A stretch of 64,000 nt of DNA, taken from positions 15,347 through 79,346 of the forward strand of contig NZ_JMCC02000038.1 in the NCBI RefSeq assembly GCF_000737335.2, written 5' to 3'. A model generated the notes under the pieces. It searched no databases. It was not told the DNA's origin and was given only the letters and a program-made list of their open reading frames with translations. This document shows positions 56,532 through 64,000 of this stretch, piece after piece. Source of the stretch: Enhygromyxa salina. Its GTDB lineage: Bacteria; Myxococcota_A; Polyangia; Nannocystales; Nannocystaceae. The translations under genes were made by a program, and so were the position numbers. Positions within the stretch are counted from its first letter, which is position 1; each line of letters opens with the position of its first letter.

Positions 56532-58555
56532 TCAAAAGCTAAACTGGAGGCCGTAGAGGCCGATGAGGGAGGCGTTCGAGAACAGGCCGAACACCGGGTC
56601 GCTGCCGGCGATGTCGACGGCGACCGAGGTCTGCTCGCGCAGCATCACGCGGCCTTGCACGACCAGGGAGACCCAGCGACGCAGCGCGACGCGGGCGTCG
56701 AGGCTGGGCGAGATGATCCAGTTGAAGCGGCCCGTGTTGGTGACGTCGCCGTTGTTGATCGGCCATGAGCCGCCAACCCCGACGCCAAGGCTGAACGACA
56801 GCGGGGGGATCACGTCGACGATCACGGCCGGCTCGAACAGCAGCCGGGCCCAGGCCAGCTTGGCGGCGAGCTGACGCTTGGGCTCGCCGATCGATCCAGG
56901 GCCAAAGTACCCCCACTGCCCGAGCGTGCCGCCAAGCCGCAGCTCGTAGGCGACGCGGGCGTAGCGGGGATCTCGAGGACGAAAGTTTGCGGCCAGCTGA
57001 CCGAGCGCGGTGAAGTAGACCTGGCGCCCGAGCTCGTCGGGGGCGTCGGCGTACATGATCGCGATGCCGCCGCCTTGGGCCAGGGTCACGTTGAAGGTCA
57101 GCAGCCGGGCGGTCTCATGGACCTTGCCAAAGTCGACGGCGCCGTCACGGATCTCGGCGGCCCCCTCTTGGTAGCGACGGTCACCGACCAGCCGATAGCG
57201 CAGCGGATCACAGCTGGCCCCCGGCGCGAGGATCCGCAGTGCGTCGACGTCGGCGACTGCGTACCTGCGCGAGCTCCCATCGTTCTCGAGCAGCTCGACG
57301 TGGCTGATGCGGCTGCCCGGCACGTCCCGGCTCCACCCGTCTAGCGCCGCCCCAAGGTAGATGTGATCGCCGTCCACGTAGGACGAGAGGACCTGGCCGG
57401 GCCGCTGAAGGATCTCGTTCCAGCGCTGATCGGGGTCGGTCTTCTGAAAGCTGACCGCAACCGGGGGCGAGACATCGACCCACTCGTCGTCGTGCGCGTC
57501 GTTGGGATCGCCACCCGCGGGGCACAGGTACTGACAGGTGCCGTCCGCCAGCGGCGTCGCCTCGCAGCTCAGGCCGCCCTCGAGGGTCGCGGTTGGACAC
57601 GTACCGATCGCCCAGACGCACGCGGGCGGGGCCCAGATGAACGCGAGCTGGTGCGGATCGAGGCGCAGCTCGCCCTCGGGCCAGGCGGTGTCCCAGCTGG
57701 CGGCGAACCGGGTCGCGGTCGGGGTCTCGCCGGCGATCGGCGGGAGCTCGACCTCGAGCCGCCCAAACCCCTCGGCGCGCGGCAGCTCCACGTGCATGCG
57801 CGCCGAGCCTTGCAGCGGACCGATGCAGGTGTGCACGTCGAGATCGACCCCGTGGGCGCGCAGCTGCAGCCGGGCCCGATCCGACTCGCGCAGGCGCACG
57901 CCGGGCAGCTCGACCTCGACCCCGTGACAGCGCGGAGCCAGCGGCAAGGCCACGAGCTCGCTGTGATCCGAGCCCTCTTCGGCTCGAAACGCGCGGGTGT
58001 GGGCGTCGTAGTGACCGCCAAGGCTGCGGGCGGTCACGACGATCCGGCTCAGATCCGCCTGCACGCCGATCGTTGCCACGCCGCCGGTCAGCTTCAGCGA
58101 CTCGAGCAGCGGCGGCGAGCCCTCGAGGTGCTCGAGCATCATCACGAGCACCCGTGGATCGCGTGTCGATCGATCGGCGACCAAGCTGTCCGAGGTGCAC
58201 GCGACCCACAGATCATCCGCCAGCACGTTGGCCTGCGGAAGCTCGACCCGAGGCAAGCACGCGCCACCGGCCTCGCAGGGCCGCTCGTCGCTGCCGCTGC
58301 CCCAGGTCGCCGGATCGAGGACCAGGTCGTTGACCTGGGCGAGTTCGGTGCCCGCGTGCGGCAAGAACAGCTCGCTGAGCCGCTGTCGCGTGCGCGGACC
58401 CTGGCCCTGCGACACCACGCACAGGTGCGTGGGCACCTCGCCGATCTCGGGGCGCAGATCCACGGTCACGACCCCGTAGGGCTTGGCCGCGTGGGCCAAG
58501 CTGGGGATCAACAGCGCCACCAACAAGGCCGTGATCACGACCCAGAGCTGCTGGA

Positions 58556-58559
<4 letters not shown>
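56532..58559 (-). CDS. Probable outer-membrane beta-barrel protein with large exported domain
   Basis: 675 residues from a GTG at 58559, overlapping the kinase stop (GTGA); a longer upstream frame reading through the kinase gene is rejected. A signal peptide (LWVVITALLVALLIPSLAHA) precedes a beta-rich Cys-containing domain of about 470 residues. The last 190 residues alternate hydrophobic and polar residues as in beta-barrels and end in YGLQFSF, the usual aromatic C-terminus for BAM insertion. Co-translation with a Ser/Thr kinase suggests a shared sensory or envelope role. No family was recognised. Confidence 0.75.
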
Positions 58560-60271
<1,712 letters not shown>

Positions 60272-60322
60272 GCTCGTCGCCCGCTCGACCGCAGACAGCT
60301 GGCAAATGGTAACAGAACCCGC

Positions 60323-60688
60323 TCAGCATTCCCCAGCTTCGGGGATGCTCTGGGCCGCCCACGTGCACCACGACAGCCACGTCCACCCGAGCGCGCCCCG
60401 GCCCGCACGCTGGTCTGCGTAGTAGTGGATGCACGCCGCGTGATCCGAGCCACCCACCGACTCCCCCGCGAGCGAGGCGAGCTCGAGCACGTGATCGCAG
60501 GTCGCCTCCACGCTCGGCGCCGCGGCCATCGTTGCCCCGATCACCACCCCCATCACTGTACCCGCGATCAGCCCCGCCCGGCGTACCCGGCTGGCTTGCC
60601 CACGGTGGCGCTGGGGCTCCACGCCGCCACGGTATGTGGTTCTCGTCCAAGAGTCACGACGATCGACTGGGGCTTCGGACTCGGACAT
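60323..60688 (-). CDS. Small hypothetical membrane/secreted protein upstream of the kinase
   Basis: 121 residues from ATG 60688; a longer frame to 60895 runs antisense to the EamA remnant and is rejected. One hydrophobic segment (LIAGTVMGVVIGATMAAAPS) leads to a short Cys-containing domain (TCDHVLELASLAGES, AACIHYYADQRAGRG, WLSWCTWAAQSIPEAGEC) that could be stabilised by disulfides. It ends 51 bp before the kinase start, same strand, so co-transcription is likely. No family recognised. Confidence 0.55.
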   Translation of the reverse strand: MSESEAPVDRRDSWTRTTYRGGVEPQRHRGQASRVRRAGLIAGTVMGVVIGATMAAAPSVEATCDHVLELASLAGESVGGSDHAACIHYYADQRAGRGALGWTWLSWCTWAAQSIPEAGEC

Positions 60689-60769
60689 GGAACGCGTCGA
60701 CAGCGGGGCGAGCCGCGACTGGGGTCGCGCCATGATCGAGCGCGCCGGTGAGCTCGCGGCCTTGGCCAC

Positions 60770-61076
60770 CGCCGGATGCAGGGTCATCACCGCGCTCTCG
60801 TTCGAGTCGGCGGGCAAGCGGATCGCTTCGCTGAGCCTGAACTCGCTCCGACTGTGCATGGCGCTGGTGTCTCTGGTCGTGTGGGGCTTGGTCACTCACC
60901 CGCGGCCACGCGCTGCCGCCGTCCAGCTGGCCCCGACCGGCGTCGCCGCGAGCCTGATGGCGACCACGCGGATCCTGATGCTCCCGATCATCTGGATCCG
61001 CGGCGAGCGGTTTGGCTGGGCGGGCGCGCTTGGAGCGGTGATCGCCGTGGCCGGCGTGGCGATCTTGCTGCTGTAG
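60770..61076 (+). pseudogene. Internally deleted EamA-type (DMT) transporter
   Basis: The first part (ITALSFESAGKRIASLSLNS, then LRLCMALVSLVVWGL) matches the first helix pair of EamA permeases. After HPRPRAA the frame jumps to a sequence like the last helices (GVAASLMATTRILMLPIIWI, then WAGALGAVIAVAGVAILLL). Seven or so of ten helices are missing while the frame stays open. The start is also unclear. It is best read as a remnant left by an in-frame internal deletion of a DMT-family exporter gene, although expression of a small protein cannot be excluded. Confidence 0.65.
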
Positions 61077-61141
61077 ACCCAGGACTGCTGAATTTCCCAG
61101 GGCGCCGTGACAAGTCGCGAGTCGCCCCCTACCCTGCGCGT

Positions 61142-62020
61142 GTGCATGAGCTCGTCCCCGCACTGCTCGCCGCGTCACTGGCGGCGTGCACAACCCAGAC
61201 GCCGACCAACGCCGAGCTACCTGCCGAAGCCGCGCCCGCAGCCGGGTCCGGGGTCGGCTCCAAAGTCGGTGAAAAGGCGCCGCTCGTTCGCGTCGAGCTC
61301 GCGCTCGTCGATCCAGCCGCCCGCGCGCGCTTGGCCACCCGACTGGCCGCGGAATCGGGCCCCGAAGGCCCGCTCGCCAACGCCGACGCGCTCGTGGCCG
61401 TGCGCCACGAGATCGAGCCCGGCTGGCACATCTACTGGCAAAACCCAGGCGAGTCCGGACTGCGCACCAAGCTGGCGATCACGGCCACGCACGCGAGCGC
61501 TGGCGCGGTCTTGTACCCGGCGCCCGAGCGCTTCACGAGCGAGGGCGGCCAGGTCACCTACGGCTGGAGTCACGAAGCCGTGCTGTTCGTCCCGCTCACC
61601 AAGCTGGAAGCCGGCGCCAGCCTCGAGCTCACCAGCAGCTACCTCGCCTGCGCGCAGAGCTGCATCCCCGGCTCCACCACCTTGACCGCCAAGCTCGACG
61701 AGCTCCCGATCGCCAGCGACCCAACCACCCTCGCCATGCTCGAGCGCGTGCCCGAGCCAGCCGGCGAGCGCGTGGCGGCGGCCTGGGCAGACGGCAAGCT
61801 GACCGTCACGCCCCGCGGCGAGCTCGAGCTCGCCGAGCTGTTCCCGCTGTCCACCGACACCGCGCTGCTCGGCAAGCAGGTGGCTGCAGCCGACGCGCTG
61901 GAGCTGCACTACCGCTTCACCGGATCCCCGCCTGACGGCGCCCAGGGTGTGCTGCGCGCGACCCTTGCTGGCGAGCCCCGCTGGCTCGAGCTCGACGTCG
62001 CCTGGCCCGAATCCAAATAG
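61142..62020 (+). CDS. Lipoprotein with DsbD N-terminal (DsbD-alpha)-like domain
   Basis: 292 residues from GTG 61142. The signal ends at AASLAAC (lipobox). GWHIYWQNPGESGLRTKLAI, VTYGWSHEAVLFVPL and SYLACAQSCIPGSTTL are the signature blocks of the DsbD N-terminal domain (PF11412-like), which passes electrons to periplasmic partners via two cysteines. The membrane DsbD-beta and gamma domains are absent, so it is a stand-alone module. The next gene encodes a thioredoxin-fold lipoprotein, suggesting that both act in envelope thiol-redox work. Confidence 0.8.
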   Translation: MHELVPALLAASLAACTTQTPTNAELPAEAAPAAGSGVGSKVGEKAPLVRVELALVDPAARARLATRLAAESGPEGPLANADALVAVRHEIEPGWHIYWQNPGESGLRTKLAITATHASAGAVLYPAPERFTSEGGQVTYGWSHEAVLFVPLTKLEAGASLELTSSYLACAQSCIPGSTTLTAKLDELPIASDPTTLAMLERVPEPAGERVAAAWADGKLTVTPRGELELAELFPLSTDTALLGKQVAAADALELHYRFTGSPPDGAQGVLRATLAGEPRWLELDVAWPESK

Positions 62021-62050
62021 ACCCCCACGCTTGTCTAGGAGCCCACGACC

Positions 62051-62755
62051 ATGAAGCCCAACCATTCGACCCTCGCCCTCGCCCTCTCGAGCTGCCTGCT
62101 CACGGCTTGCGGCAGCACCAGCGACGACAGCAAGACGGAGAAGCCCAAGGACGCGGCCGCCGAGCCCGCCGCCACCCCGCCTTCCGAGCCCGCGCCCCAG
62201 CCAAACCCGGGCTACGAGGGCCACCTGCTCACGGCCCTGGGTGATCTCGCGGCCGGCGGCCCGGTCAAGGCGGCCGAGACCAAGCCCTACGGCTGCAGCG
62301 TCAAGTACGCAGACGCGGGTGCCGAGCCGACCGCCAAGATTGGCGAGCCCGCGCCCGCCTTCAGCCTGCCCAACCTCGAGGGTGAACAGGTCTCGCTCGC
62401 GGACTTCGCCGGCAAGACGGTGGTGCTCGAGTGGTTCAACCCCGACTGCCCGTTCGTGAAATACGCCCACAGCGAGGGCCCGCTCGCAAGCTTGGGCAAC
62501 GAACAACAACAAGCTGGCGTGGTGTGGCTGGCGATCAACTCGGGCGCGGCCGGCAAGCAAGGCGCGGGGGTCGAGCGCAACAAGCAGGCCAAGGCCGAGT
62601 GGAACCTCGCCCACCCGATCCTGATCGATGAGGACGGCGCGGTCGGTCACAGCTACGGGGCCAAGACCACGCCGCACATGTTCGTGATCAACCCCGAGGG
62701 CAAGCTGGTGTTCGCGGGCGGCCTCGACAACGCCCCGCTTGGGCGCGTGGACTGA
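62051..62755 (+). CDS. Thioredoxin-fold (AhpC/TSA-like) lipoprotein
   Basis: 234 residues. Signal with lipobox LLTAC and an Ala/Pro/Glu-rich linker. The domain GEPAPAFSLPNLEGEQVSLA, then DFAGKTVVLEWFNPDCPFVK is peroxiredoxin/TlpA-like; the active site is DCPFVKYAH, with a single Cys of the CxxC type. TTPHMFVINPEGKLVFAGG contains the cis-Pro. This subgroup (CPFVK) is common in Planctomycetes and Myxobacteria. It lies 30 bp after the DsbD-N-like gene, same strand, probably one operon. The TAGACCCCCAC in the spacer echoes the repeat-element start. Confidence 0.85.
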   Translation: MKPNHSTLALALSSCLLTACGSTSDDSKTEKPKDAAAEPAATPPSEPAPQPNPGYEGHLLTALGDLAAGGPVKAAETKPYGCSVKYADAGAEPTAKIGEPAPAFSLPNLEGEQVSLADFAGKTVVLEWFNPDCPFVKYAHSEGPLASLGNEQQQAGVVWLAINSGAAGKQGAGVERNKQAKAEWNLAHPILIDEDGAVGHSYGAKTTPHMFVINPEGKLVFAGGLDNAPLGRVD

Positions 62756-63390
62756 GCGTCCCCACCCGCAGCGCGGGCCCTCGCGCGAGCCACTCGTTGG
62801 CCCGCGAGTTCGTCGAGCGAGCAACCGTGACGTTCGAGGACGACTCCGAGTCGCTCGTGGGTCCACCTCGCTACGTCGGCGATCTCCTCGTGGGTGGGAG
62901 CGCCGAGCTCGTGGGAGCGCAGCGCGCTCGACCCTGCCTGAAGGGTCGCGCGAGGGTCGTTGCGGCTGACAGAGGTCTTCGCGACGCTCGCACACGCGTT
63001 CCCGGAGTTGACAGACACCTCTGTGGGCCCCGCAGACGCGTGCGTGGAATTGACAGACCCGTCTGCGGCGCCTCCGAGCGGGTGCTGGAGTTGACACAGG
63101 CGTGCGCGGGGGCGCGGGTGGTCTCGTCGACTCGCGCAGGTGGTTCGCGGCCGCGACCGATCGCTCTTCCGACTCGACGAGCGCCTCCGCAGCGCCGCGA
63201 AGGTGTCTGATGGCCGCCAGCGCTGCTTCGACGGCCAAACAGAGCAGTGTGTGGCTTGCAAAGACCCGTCTGCCGGCCCAACACAGACCACTGCGAGCCG
63301 CGCGATCGCCTTTGACGCTGCTGCGCTCGTCTCGCAAGGTTCACTGCTTGGACTGAGCTTGGGTGTTGGCTCGGCGTATGCTGTGCTGGG
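62756..63390. other. Gene-free stretch with imperfect direct repeats
   Basis: No convincing gene. Between 62965 and 63115 a roughly 50-bp unit recurs three times with a GAGTTGACAGAC-like heart (near 63007, 63047 and 63090), each containing a -35-like TTGACA. Reading frames in this stretch have atypical composition. Confidence 0.5.
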
Positions 63391-64000
63391 TCAGGAGGCG
63401 CCCGCGGCCAGGCGCTTTTGCGCTTCAATGATCCCGCCCGCGCCCAGCCGTAGCAGCGTCTCGGCCAATCCGCGACCCAGCTCGGCGGCCTGGCTCGCCG
63501 TGCCGACCTTGCGAGCGTCGAACAGCGGCGCGCCCGAGGGATCGATGACCAGCCCGCGCACGTGCAGGCCGTCTTCAGCCAGGCGCGCGTGACAGGCCAT
63601 CGGGACCTGACATCCACCCTCGAGCCGGGCGAGGAAGGCCCGCTCGGCCGCGGCGAGGATCGCGGTGGGCGGGTGCTCGAGCGGCGCGAGCAGCTCGTGC
63701 ACGGCCGGATCGTCGGCCCGGGCCTCGATCGCCAAGGTTCCCTGACACGCCGCCGGACAAAAGCGCTCTGGATCGAGGTACTCCGCCACCTGCGCGTCGA
63801 GGCCCAAGCGCTGCAGCCCCGCGGCCGCGAGCAGCACGACATCGACGACACCTTGATCGATCTTCGCGAGCCGGGTCTGCAGGTTGCCGCGGATCGACAC
63901 GATCTCGACGCCAGGGTTGAGGCGCTTGGCCAGCGCCGCGCGGCGCAGGCTCGAGGTCCCGACCCGCGTCCCCGCCGGCAGCTGCTCGAGGCTCGCGCCC
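63391..64000 (-). CDS. hemC: Porphobilinogen deaminase (N-terminus beyond window)
   Basis: About 203 C-terminal residues are seen; the 5' part lies beyond 64000. GTSSLRRAALAKRLNPGVEI, then IRGNLQTRLAKIDQG, is the HemC substrate-binding block. FCPAACQGTLAIEARADD and the dipyrromethane-cofactor Cys in LARLEGGCQVPMA (about 110 residues before the end) confirm it. The enzyme makes hydroxymethylbilane for haem and related tetrapyrroles, which fits the haem-rich cytochrome elsewhere. The stop is at 63391; no other hem gene is visible in this window. Confidence 0.93.
   Translation of the reverse strand, partial: GASLEQLPAGTRVGTSSLRRAALAKRLNPGVEIVSIRGNLQTRLAKIDQGVVDVVLLAAAGLQRLGLDAQVAEYLDPERFCPAACQGTLAIEARADDPAVHELLAPLEHPPTAILAAAERAFLARLEGGCQVPMACHARLAEDGLHVRGLVIDPSGAPLFDARKVGTASQAAELGRGLAETLLRLGAGGIIEAQKRLAAGAS

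Noticed and set aside
62797..63210. A 137-residue plus-strand frame
   Set aside because: Arg/Val-rich sequence over imperfect DNA repeats, no domain, no ribosome-binding site.

Overview
The window is high-GC DNA packed with genes on both strands. It most resembles a myxobacterium, probably of the Nannocystis/Plesiocystis/Enhygromyxa group. That is inferred from three eukaryotic-type Ser/Thr kinases, two ECF sigma factors, many lipoproteins with acidic Gly-Asp linkers, metzincin-like lipoproteins and a VWA lipoprotein. No rRNA or tRNA gene and no CRISPR array was recognised, so the taxonomy is not proven.

Layout. 1-4.6 kb (minus): an AsmA-like/GT51 peptidoglycan transglycosylase cut by the window edge, then an overlapping ECF sigma / anti-sigma / secreted-protein operon. 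4.9-11.4 kb: a five-gene minus-strand operon (TIGR02270-like, DUF2169, ketosynthase-like pseudoenzyme, PAAR-like DUF4150 protein, SUKH-like protein) that looks like an orphan type VI effector/adaptor/immunity module; a second SUKH-type gene converges on it. 11.5-16.4 kb: a DUF4175 coiled-coil membrane protein and an HExxH peptidase. 16.4-24 kb: two divergent metzincin-type lipoproteins, a degenerate response regulator with a DUF4388-like domain, a VWA lipoprotein, csrA and a VanX-like dipeptidase. 24-38.5 kb: a molybdopterin oxidoreductase, an NfeD/flotillin/flotillin operon, a degenerate PilT-like protein, an aldehyde dehydrogenase, a cardiolipin synthase, an eight-haem cytochrome c and a kinase-FHA protein. 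39-45.8 kb: a metallophosphoesterase between repeat arrays, then aspS, lnt and an M50-like peptidase. 46.8-64 kb: a beta-propeller/amidohydrolase lipoprotein, infA with an ECF sigma factor and a double-kinase protein, a kinase/outer-membrane-protein operon, a remnant EamA transporter, a DsbD-N-like lipoprotein, a thioredoxin-fold lipoprotein and partial hemC.

The most unusual content is repetitive. One modular intergenic element recurs in inverted pairs (38.5-41.1 kb and 55.95-56.53 kb), and its sub-modules of 22, 44/47 and 139 bp have been amplified separately at each site. A 218-bp inverted repeat with nested 25-bp palindromic ends sits at 45.9-46.7 kb. A 55-bp palindrome-containing repeat is inserted in the same reading frame in two unrelated genes: the cytochrome, and the activation loop of a kinase.

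All function calls come from reading the sequence and from general family knowledge. No database search was run.
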